Assembly: GCF_026745355.1 (NCBI RefSeq)
Contig: NC_079210.1
Span: 22,977,268 to 23,041,267, forward strand
Reading direction: 5' to 3'
Length of the DNA: 64,000 nt
Source: Beta vulgaris subsp. vulgaris
Lineage: Eukaryota > Streptophyta > Magnoliopsida > Caryophyllales > Amaranthaceae
Positions within the stretch are counted from its first letter, which is position 1, and each line of letters starts with the position of its first letter. Of this stretch, positions 1 through 8,562 are shown in pieces. Position numbers and translations under genes: made by a program. The notes under the pieces are model-generated. The model saw only the letters and a list, made by a program, of their open reading frames with translations. It ran no database searches and was not told the origin of the DNA.

Positions 1-2
1 AA

Positions 3-491
3 ATTCGACAAAATTCGAAGAGTGTAGCTGAATATACCAAGGAGTTTGAGAAGTTGTGTATTTTGTGTGAGTTGTACAAGAAAGAAGAAATGAAGATTGG
101 ACGGTTCATCACTGGATTAAGACCTTCCATAGCCAACAAGGTAGAAAATTCTAACTACATTTTCTTTGATGATGTACTTAGATTGGCCGAGAGGTTTGAA
201 AAACAAGAAAAGGAGGTGAATAAAGGTAAGGAGAAGACATATTTTAGTATTTCCTATTCTACTTCCTACAAGAATAAACCTACCTATAACCAAATTACAC
301 AATCACCAACTACTTCATCCAAATTTGACCCTAAGCCAAAGCCACGAGTTTATGTTAGTCTGGAACAAGCTGCCTTGGCTAAGAAACAATGCTATAAATG
401 TCAAGGTTTTGGTCACATCTCACGTGATTGCGCACAAAAGGTGACTATTTTCCCTAAAGATCATAGGACCTTAGTTAACTTCCTTGCTTAA
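3..491 (+). pseudogene. Ty3/gypsy gag fragment with zinc knuckle
   Basis: This is the C-terminal part of a retrotransposon Gag, the capsid/nucleocapsid protein that packages element RNA in the cytoplasm. The frame is open from base 3, so the gene starts outside the window. A Lys/Glu-rich linker leads to a CX2CX4HX4C zinc knuckle at about 390-431 (residues C-YK-C-QGFG-H-ISRD-C), which binds nucleic acid. The frame stops at 489-491, and an acidic Glu-rich stretch follows in the next frames before reverse transcriptase sequence begins. No protease is found downstream, so gag has been brought close to the RT palm region by an internal deletion. The call as gag is firm; the lineage within Ty3/gypsy is not. 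Confidence 0.85.
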
Positions 492-620
492 CAAAAGGAA
501 GAGGATGAACGTGCTTGCCTTGAGAAAGAGGAGGAAAGTAAAGAAGGGGAGTCTGACTTTGAGGACGAGGAGAAGTGGGATGATCAAGAGCTCCAAGAGG
601 CTGCTCCGGACAAGGATACT

Positions 621-1527
621 TTGATTTTGAGGAGATTACTAACGGTAGAGTCCCAACCATTGAAGGAAGAAGAAGAAGAAAGGGAGAATTTGTTCTATAT
701 GAGGGCCTTTATGAATGACGACATCTTGATTTATAGTAAAACAAAGGAGTTGCACTTTGGTCATTTGAGACAAGTCTTTGAAGCTTTGCGTGCACAACAA
801 CTATATGGCAAGATGAAAAAGTGTACATTCTTGGTTCCTAGTCTTGTTTCTTAGGGTATATTGTCTCAAGTGAAGGGGTACAAGTTGATCCTTCTAAAGT
901 AGAAGCCATTTCTTCTTGGCCAGAACCAAAGATTGCATATGATGTGAGGAGTTTTCATGGATTGGCAAGTTTTTATAGGCGTTTTATCCGCAATTTTAGC
1001 ACAATGACAGCCCCTCTTACGAAACTTACATAGAAGGGTGAGTTTGTTTGGACTCACATTGCAAAGAGGGCCTTGAAGAATTGAAAGCTAGCCTATTGAA
1101 TGCACCGGTTCTTGCGCTACCAGATTTTTATAAACTATTTGAGGTTGAAACAGATGCTAGTGGGTTGGGAATAGGTGTTGTGCTTCTACAAGAAAAACGT
1201 CCCATAGCCTTCTTTAGTGAGAAATTTAATGGGGCTAAGCTTAACTATTCCACGTATGACAAGGAGTTTTATGCCATCATTCGAGCACTTAAGCATTGGT
1301 CTCATTATCTTCGTCCTAAGCCGTTTGTGTTACATTCGGATCATGAGAGTCTAAAACATATACATGGGCAACAAAAACTTAATGTGAGACATGCTAAGTG
1401 GGTGGAATTTTTGCAATCCTTCACATTTGCTTCTAAGTATAAAGAAGGCAAGGAAAATGTTGTGGCGGATATTGTCGAGGAGAGGGTATTTGTTGGCAAT
1501 CATGGAAGCTCGCTTGTTGGGGTTTGA
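621..1527 (+). pseudogene. Ty3/gypsy reverse transcriptase/RNase H remnant
   Basis: The open frame at 621-854 joins an acidic linker directly to the RT palm signature (FMNDDILIYS, about 709-738, a variant of the F/Y-x-DD motif) and the following palm/thumb residues. Fingers, first palm aspartate and protease are absent, so roughly the first two thirds of pol are deleted. After a stop at 852-854, thumb and connection sequence continues with another stop near 1031. RNase H follows at 1048-1527, with [17 protein letters not shown] and HSDHESLKH motifs matching the D-E-D type active site. RT copies element RNA to DNA and RNase H removes the RNA strand. With these lesions the enzyme cannot work. 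Confidence 0.85.
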
Positions 1528-1548
1528 AGACATGCTAGTGTACGTGAG

Positions 1549-2848
1549 TTGTTAGTAAGGGAAATGCATGGTGGAGGTATTGCGGGTCATTTTGGGGTAC
1601 ATAAGACATATGACTTGTTGTGTGAGCATTTCTATTGGCCTAAGATGCTTAAAGATGTTCATCATGTGACTGAGAGATGCGCCACATGCCAAAAGGCCAA
1701 AAGCACTTTCCACAAGGGTTTGTACACTCCATTGCCTGTTCCTAGTGTACCTTGGGATAGTGTAAGCATGGACTTCATTGTTGGATTGCCACGGACAGCA
1801 AGAGGTAAGGATTCCATCATGGTAGTGGTTGATCGTTTTAGCAAGATGACTCATTTTATACCGTGCCATAAAACGGATGATGCTAGCAATGTGGCTGATT
1901 TGTATTACAAAGAGATGGTACGTCTTCATGGTATTCCCAAGAGCATAGTGTCGGATAGGGATACTAAGTTCCTTAGCTACTTTTGGAAGACTCTTTGAAA
2001 GCTTGTGGGAAATAAATTACTATTTAGTACTTCACATCACCCCCAAATTGATGGACAACTGAAGTCACAAATAGGACATTGGGTACGTTGCTACGAGGAT
2101 TGGTGAGTAAGACTACAAAGGATTGGGATGTGCGTTTGGCTCATGCGGAGTTTGCCTATAATAAAGCACCTTCCTCTACAACAGGTTCACCTCCATTTCT
2201 TATTGTTTATGGTGTTAACCCACATATTCTTGTTGATCTTGTTGATTTGCCACGAGGGAATCTTGTTAACTTTGATGCTCAAGATCGACAACAATCTTTC
2301 ATGAAGACATGTAAAGAGGTTAAGTTGCAAATTAAGAGAATGAATGATCGTTATAAGCAACGAGCTAATAAGCACTGTAAATTACAAGAGTTTCAAGTAG
2401 GTTATTTGGTATGGCTAAACCTACGCAAGGAAAGGTTTCCTGGGAAACGCAAAAACAAGTTTATGCCAAGAGCTGATGGTCCATTTCGTGTGCTAGGACG
2501 TATTGGTGATAATGCTTATAATTTAGAACTTCCTGATTCCTATGGAGGTGTGAGTTCTACCTTTAATGTGAGTGATTTATCTCCTTATGTACTTTGGGGA
2601 CGAATTCTTTTAAAGAAGGGGAGAATAATATGGATCATGAGGCGTCAAGTGTTACTAGAAGTGGTAAGGCGTTTAGCAACAAGACAGTGCCAAACACCGT
2701 GCAAAACACAGCGACAAACACAGTGCTAACCACTGTCCAGGCAACTAAAGAAGAGTTCGACATGGAAGACGAAGTCGTATTAGGATTTGGGTTGTCACTT
2801 GGACGTGGGCCAAGTTATTCTTATATTACTTGGATTGGTATAGAGTAG
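1549..2848 (+). pseudogene. Ty3/gypsy integrase fragment
   Basis: Integrase inserts element cDNA into the host genome. The N-terminal HHCC zinc finger (HGGGIAGH...CATCQKAK, 1564-1700) and the first two catalytic aspartates ([18 protein letters not shown]) are readable in the frame 1549-1998. The third catalytic region (HPQ.DGQ) is shifted by a one-base deletion near 2055, which throws the catalytic glutamate out of frame. The frame resumes at 2079-2729 with the C-terminal integrase domain (AEFAYN, NRYKQ-like and GPFRVL motifs), ending in FNVSDLSPYV, typical of chromovirus-type Ty3/gypsy elements. No convincing chromodomain follows. The last open stretch (to 2848) is low-complexity tail sequence before the LTR. 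Confidence 0.85.
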
Positions 2849-2851
2849 TAA

Positions 2852-3395
2852 TGTGTCATGTAATTACTCTAATAGTTTCCTATTATGTTTTATGTTGTTT
2901 AATTAGTAGGAGTTAAGTCAGTTGGAGTTAGTTAGTTAAGTCGGTTTGTTTAGTGCATGGCTTGTACTATATAAACACATGTATTTCATGCTAATGTAGA
3001 GAGAAGAGATAGGTTGTTGATTATCGAATAAGAAATCTTTGAGAGTATTGCTAAGCATATTTGAGAGAAAGTTTAGAGACTAGCTTGACTAGTGGATCAA
3101 AGTCATTGCCTTTGTTCCAAACTTGAAGTCGTTGCCTTCAAGATTCTATCCATCTTCACCTTCAAACACAATCCATAATCGTTTCTTTTAATCAAGAACC
3201 CTCCATAACCATCTGGAAGATCAAGTTCCACATCAATCAACGGTATTTTATCGTTGCATTCTTAATTCTAGATTGGGAAGTTCTTGTTATCGTACCAACC
3301 GAAACAACTATAATTCCACGGATCCACCATTACTAAATAATTACCTCTTCGTCCACTTCCTTTCTCAATAATCCGGTAAGTTGTAGATTATAACA
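2852..3395 (+). repeat. 3' LTR of the first Ty3/gypsy element
   Basis: This is non-coding sequence directly behind the integrase, beginning TGTGTCATG and ending GATTATAACA, as expected for TG...CA LTR termini. A TATA box lies at 2968-2975. The other LTR lies outside the window, so the left edge is approximate (2852 or 2854) and no target duplication can be tested. The plastid insertion begins about 25 bases after the right edge. Confidence 0.6.
2968..2975 (+). promoter_or_regulatory. TATA box in LTR
   Basis: TATATAAA lies in the LTR about 430 bases before its end. It is the likely core promoter that would drive genomic-length transcripts from a 5' LTR copy. Confidence 0.5.
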
Positions 3396-3436
3396 GTCGA
3401 CAAGGGATTTCAACTCTTTTTTTAAATTAGAATATC

Positions 3437-3507
3437 AGGTGACACTCGAATTTGAACTGGGGAACAAGAACTTGCAGTCCTGCGCCTTACCACTCAGCCA
3501 TGCTGCC
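3437..3507 (-). pseudogene. trnC-GCA: Plastid-type tRNA-Cys(GCA) pseudogene
   Basis: The reverse complement reads as a 71-nt cloverleaf with the D-arm GGCTGAGTGGTAAGGC, the anticodon GCA (plus-strand TGC at 3473-3475) and a T-arm CCAGTTCAAATTCGAGTG. It matches the plastid cysteine tRNA in layout. The acceptor and T stems carry mismatches, so it is probably not functional. Its divergent position 1.1 kb upstream of rpoB supports a plastid origin. Confidence 0.85.
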
Positions 3508-4623
3508 AAAATGATACAAAATAGAATAGATGAAACTAATCCCTTTTGGGGATTGAATACTGAACTTTTTATTTATTTATTGTACTTGCATTTTAAATCA
3601 TTTTTCTTTGCTAGCTCTTCCATTACTTATTAAAACGAAAAATTTGTTTTTTTTTTTTTTGTTTTGATTAGCTCCATACCAACAAATATAAACTTTCAAT
3701 CAAAAAAGTGAAAATTTATGATAAACATGAGAAATTGGAACCATTAACTATTGACTTGACTGCGAGTTCATGAACGATTTCGATTTTGATTTCAAATTTT
3801 GTTTACCTAATGATATAAGAAAATTCAAATGATAATTAATCAGTATTGCGGTTTTTCAAAAAGAAAACTGAAAATTCTTCATATCCATTTTTCTTTTTCT
3901 CAATTTCAATTATAACATAATGAGTATATGTAAACCCCAAAACCATAACAAAAATTACACAGACAAATCGAGTATCTATATATGATATATTGATATCTGC
4001 ACGTGTTTAAATTGCTATTTTATATAATAAACATAACCCGCTTTACAATACAATCTTATTTAGGAATTCTACAAAATGGTATTAAATTAAAAATTAAATA
4101 GCTAAAAATATCTCTTTTCTCCGAAAATCCTTTTTTGTAACAATACAATATAATGGTCAAAAAAAGTTGGTTAAATACTTTATTGTTTATGATTAGTCTA
4201 TATTTAGCTTGGTGAAGAGATTAAATTATGTATCTGTTTTGTTTTTGATATCCAATCGGATTGGAATATGTAATATCATAATAATGGTCAAAATTGAATG
4301 GATATTCTATACTAAACAAAATTTTATAAATTGAATATCTAATTAAGTAGCAGAATTCTTTTTATATGAATGCTTTATCGATTCATTTCCTTTTGTATCT
4401 TTTGCATTTCAAAGTTTGACTAGAAACTTTTCTTTATTCCCTTTGTCATACGTATTTCACACATTCCATATATGCTCATATATGAATATATGGAGTTTTT
4501 GTGTCAAATTTTATTTGATCTAGTAAACTAAATATAAATTCCATCAGAGCTAGGTCGATCTATATGATTCAATGAAGAATGAGCCAAAAATGGGATTTTT
4601 CAATAAATGAGGAACTGATGCAA

Positions 4624-6015
4624 ATGCTATAGGATGGAAATGAGGGAATGTCTATAATCCATGGGTTTAATCAAATACAATTTGAAGGATTTTGAAGGTT
4701 CATTGATCAGGGCTTAACGTAAAAACTGCATAAGTTTCCAAAAATTGAAGCCCAAGAAATGGAATTTCAATTACTTGTGAAAACATATCAATTAGCCGAA
4801 CACTTGATAAATGAGAAATATGTTGTATACGAATTACTTACATATTCTTCTGAATTATATGTGTTCGCAGGATTAATTTAAAGAATCAGTAGGGAGATGC
4901 AAGAACAAACAATTTTGATTGGAAATATTTCTTTAATGAATTTCCTGGGAACTTTTATAGTAAATGGAATATATAGAATTGTGATCAATCAAATATTTCA
5001 AAGATCGGGAATTTATTAATACGAATGGGACCATTACAAAATCTTGATTTATACTGGCACCATAATATCAGATTGGGGAGGAAGATCGAAAATAGAGATT
5101 GATAGAAAAGCAAGGATATGCGGTCGGGTGAGTGGGAAATAAAAAAATATCTATTTTATATCTATTATCAGCTATGGGTTTGAGTCTAAGAGAAATTTTG
5201 GATAATGTATGTTACCCAGAAATTTTCTTGTCTTTCTTGAATGATAACGAGAAAACGAAAATTGGGTCAAAAGAAATGCCATTTTAATGTTTTATAAACA
5301 ATTTTCTTATGTGGGTGGGGACCGGGTATTTTCAAAATCCTTATGTAAAGACTTACAAAAAAATTCTTTTGATAAAAATGTGAATTAAAAAGGATCACCG
5401 ACAAAATATGAGCCGGTGGATGAACCTCAATATACCCAAAACAATACGTTTTTGTTACCCGAGATATATTGGCACCTGCAGATCATTTGATCGGATTGAA
5501 ATTTGGAATGTATACACTTGATGATATGAATCATTTGAAAAATAAACATATTCATTCTGAAGCAGATCTCTTACAAGATCAATTCGGATTGGCTCTAGTT
5601 CGTTTAGAAAAAGTGGTTCGAGGAACTATAGGTGGAGGAATTCGACATAAATTAATACTGACTGCTCAGAATTTGGTAATTTCAACTCCATTAACAACCA
5701 CTTTTGAATCTTTTTTTGGAACACACTCATTATCTCAAGTTTTGGATCGAACTAATCCATTAACACAAATCGTTTATGGGAGAAAATTGAGTTATTTTGG
5801 CTCGGGCGGATTAACAGGGCGAACTACTAGTTTTCGGATACAGATATCCACCCTAGTCACTACTGTCGTATTTTTCCAATCGACACGTCTGAAGGAATCA
5901 ATGTTGGACTTACTGGATCTTTAGCAATTCATTAAGGATTGGTTCTTGGGGGTCTCGAAAGTCCTTATTATGAAATTTCTGAGAGAGCAAAAAGGGTACA
6001 GATGCTTTATGCATA
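4624..6015 (+). pseudogene. rpoB: Plastid RNA polymerase beta subunit, truncated nuclear copy
   Basis: In plastids RpoB is the beta subunit of the bacterial-type RNA polymerase that transcribes photosynthesis genes. The translated block matches the N-terminal 450 or so residues of a protein of about 1,070. The start ATG at 4624 is followed two codons later by a TAG (4630-4632), then by recognisable segments ([72 protein letters not shown]). A longer open stretch at 5469-5924 contains [39 protein letters not shown] and GGLTGRT. Homology ends near 6015, after the GVQMLY-like segment. Several frameshifts and stops make it non-coding, and a plastid gene would lack nuclear expression signals anyway. 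Confidence 0.9.
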
Positions 6016-6471
6016 ATCGCTAGATAATACGTACTTGTTTATGGGCTATGTCACCTAAAATTCGTTGAAATTTGAGTTTTCTACAACTGCTGACAGTATA
6101 TTACAAACCTAATTTTGGTTAATTATAATTAGTTCGTTGATTTGCGAAAGAAATACGAATTGTGAAGTTGAGTTTGTTGATCATATAAAAGAGGGGATTA
6201 TTGTAGATGATCTTGTGAGATTGTCTTGTAGAATGTAGATTTTGAGATTTGAGATTGTTCCTTCTTCTACTGTATGTGCGCATAGTGTCTTTGATTTTTA
6301 TTATTTCTGATTACTTGATTATTGTATGAGAAAAATGGTAGGAGAAGAGGAGAGAAAATGACAAGTTAAAGGAAAAAAAATCACACTCTCACAGAAGAGA
6401 GAGGAGAATAAAAGGGGTTGCTCCAACTTTAAAAGTCATGTGCTAAATTAGTTCCCTCATGTTACATATAA
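6016..6471. other. Unassigned intergenic stretch
   Basis: No gene or element is recognisable between the plastid insertion and the first hAT element. The sequence is AT-rich with a purine-rich patch (about 6340-6415) and no open frame worth reporting. Confidence 0.5.
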
Positions 6472-6479
6472 CCTGCTAC

Positions 6480-7317
6480 TAGGGCTGTTAAGAGTAGGGG
6501 TGCTTATCGAGCGAGCCGAGCACGAATAGCACTAGGCTTGGCTCGAGCTCGTTTCACTTTTCATGGACTCGACTCGGCTCGTGAGCTCGTCGAGCTCAGC
6601 TCGAACTCGTGTTTAGACTTTGCGGCTCGAGCTCGGCTCGTGAGCTCGAGGGTTACCCTTCTCTATCTTTTTTGTTTATACCTTTTCTTTTTATCTTTAT
6701 TATGTTATATACCTTAGTTAATATCTTAAAAGAAATACTTAATATAATTTTTAATATATGTAAATAATTTTTAATATTTTTTTTAAAAAATATATTTAGT
6801 ATAAAATGATAATCGAGTTGTTCATGAGCTTTACGAGCCGAGCTTTGCCTAACTCGGCTCGGCTCATTTAAGTCTCGAGCTGAGCCTGAGCTCGAGCGGA
6901 GCTTCAACGAGCCGAGCTGGTCGAGACTGTGTCAGATTCATTATCACCCCTAGTTAAGACTGCAGTCTTGACAAGGTAGTATACAAGTATACAACTGAAA
7001 AAAGAAGTGTGGGGTAAAGAACTTGGACACTTTTGATAAATTATTATTTATGTTTAATTATTAAGTCAAATTCATATTTATTTGTACTCTTTATATTTAT
7101 TAACATTTTTTACTCTTAAATTACAAAATTAATGTCGCGGAGGAAAAAATGGTCAAACCGCAACCAAACTGCACCAAACTTTTTCGCGGTGTTCGGTTAG
7201 GGTTAGTTTGGGCAAAAGTGCGGTGTGAGTTGAGTAGGGAAAATGTCAAACTGTATATTTGCGGTTTGGGTTGGATTACATCACAAAACGCACCAACCCA
7301 AACGACCAACACCCCTA
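6480..7317. mobile_element. Non-autonomous hAT element, outer (split by an inner hAT)
   Basis: Ends are TAGGGCTGTT (6480-6489) and, inverted, TAGGGGTGTT (reverse complement of 7308-7317), matching in 9 of 10 bases. They are flanked by a perfect 8-bp duplication CCTGCTAC (6472-6479 and 7318-7325), which is the hAT signature. A second hAT element lies inside, 15 bases from the left end, so the element proper is about 370 bp. Its right half is rich in repeats of the GCGGTTTGG type on both strands, which fold back. There is no transposase; it would have moved with enzyme from an autonomous relative. Confidence 0.85.
6495..6952. mobile_element. Non-autonomous hAT element, inner (GAGCTCG-rich)
   Basis: It starts TAGGGGTG (6495-6502) and ends CACCCCTA (6945-6952), a perfect 8-bp terminal inverted repeat. 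Flanking 8-mers are GTTAAGAG (6487-6494) and GTTAAGAC (6953-6960), 7 of 8 identical. The subterminal parts are built of degenerate GAGCTCG/GGCTCG repeats in both orientations around an AT-rich core, a common arrangement of hAT MITEs in which the short repeats may bind transposase. It lies within the left end of the outer element and is therefore younger. A spurious open frame on the minus strand (6653-6907) is not a gene. Confidence 0.88.
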
Positions 7318-7427
7318 CCTGCTACAACAATTTGGGTTACGTCTAGACCCTATAAAAATCACAAGAGGCTATGGTTTATAGCTGTTAGAATAATCCATAA
7401 TTGAGATCTATAAAAAACGGTGAATAA

Positions 7428-7814
7428 TAGAGGTGGGCATGGGCCGGGCCGGCACGAGCCCGCTCGAGGCCCAGCCCGGCCCGGCCCGTTGCCTGCTACG
7501 TGGGCCGCATGCCTGTTACGATCAAGAAATTTTATTTCCGGCCCACACCGGCACGAGCCCGCGGGCCGAACGCTCATTTCCTTTGTTTTTTAGCCTAAAA
7601 ATGTCAAAAATACAATAAAACAACATAAAACATGGGCCATGCCCGCAGGAAGCACGTGCCCGGCCCGCGTGCCTGGGCCGGGCCATGGACAAATTTATAA
7701 AATTTCAAGCCCGACCCGGCACTCATGGGCCCGGGCCCGAACCTGGTCCAACCCGCCATTTACCCAAGCCCGCGGACCTAGCCCGTGAACAGGCCCGGCC
7801 CATGCCCACCTCTA
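7428..7814. mobile_element. Non-autonomous hAT element (GGCCCG-rich)
   Basis: This element has 18-bp perfect terminal inverted repeats, TAGAGGTGGGCATGGGCC and its complement at 7797-7814. It is flanked by a perfect 8-bp target duplication GTGAATAA (7420-7427 and 7815-7822). The interior is strongly GC-rich, with many GGCCCGGCCC blocks, unlike the AT-rich surroundings. No transposase is encoded; the open frames here are by-products of the GC-rich repeats. Confidence 0.92.
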
Positions 7815-7855
7815 GTGAATAATAGTTGGGAGTTTCGGCTGAACATAGGACTACT

Positions 7856-8511
7856 TAGAGATGGCCAACAGTGCGGGCCAATCCGCCCATCCAACCCAGC
7901 CCACCTTGTGGTCCGTGTGGGCCGGGCTTGCAAAAAGCCCGGTCCAGCCCAGCTCGAACCATGAAATTGGTGGGTGGGTTGTGGGCCAGATTTCTTGAGC
8001 CCAGCCCACTAAAACCCGCTACTAAAATCGTCCAGCTCGAACCATGAAACCGGTCCAAACCAACCCATGAACCAGACCAGCCCAGTCCAAGTTATTATTG
8101 AACCAAATTGTGTATATTTTAATCGAATTGTATATATTTTAATCAAATTGCATATATTATATTCAGTTAATTTTAAAATAATGAAATTATTCATTAATTT
8201 TAATAATTGTATATATTTTATTCATTTTAAAGATTTATATAACAATAATGAATAATTTAATGATTAAATAATTTTGAAAAAAAATATCTCAATGCCGGCT
8301 GCCAGCCCGGTCCGCCCACTGACCACGAACAGCCAACCGCTTCTCGAACCGTGAAAACCGGTAACAGACCGGTGTGGGCCAAGACTTTTCAGCCCGCGGA
8401 CCAGCCACCAACCCATGAATTTCACGGTCCGGTCCTGGGCCGTGAAATCTCAGCCCAGCCCGCTCTGGCCCATGGTCCGGCCCGTCCAGCCCGCACCAGT
8501 GGCCATCACTA
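7856..8511. mobile_element. Non-autonomous hAT element abutting the PPR gene
   Basis: Ends are TAGAGATGGCC (7856) and GGCCATCACTA (8501-8511), with a perfect 8-bp duplication GGACTACT on each side (7848-7855 and 8512-8519). Both ends hold GGCCCG/CAGCCC-type repeats and the centre is AT-rich (about 8090-8285). It finishes only 51 bases before the PPR start codon, so it has placed itself in the gene's likely promoter or 5' UTR. Confidence 0.92.
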
Positions 8512-8562
8512 GGACTACTCATGTACTGAACATAGGACGTCATACACAACTATTTTCCTTCA

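Larger units (their letters stand above)
3420..6015 (+). other. Nuclear plastid DNA insertion (NUPT): trnC - spacer - rpoB 5' part
   Basis: A single block resembles the plastid large single-copy region. trnC-GCA lies on the minus strand, followed by about 1.1 kb of AT-rich spacer (3508-4623), then rpoB on the plus strand. This divergent order and spacing match angiosperm plastomes (established knowledge), so the block moved as one piece rather than as separate genes. Many substitutions, indels and stops show it is old. Transfer through the mitochondrial genome first is possible but not testable here. Edges are approximate; the left edge nearly abuts the LTR at 3395. Confidence 0.85.

Noticed and set aside
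3437..3507. Functional tRNA-Cys gene
   Set aside because: Stem mismatches and the attached rpoB fragment show it is a decayed plastid copy.
7359..8549. GC-rich open frames on both strands
   Set aside because: They lie wholly inside hAT MITEs, consist of Gly/Pro/Arg-rich repeats and occur on both strands; they are by-products of GGCCCG repeats.
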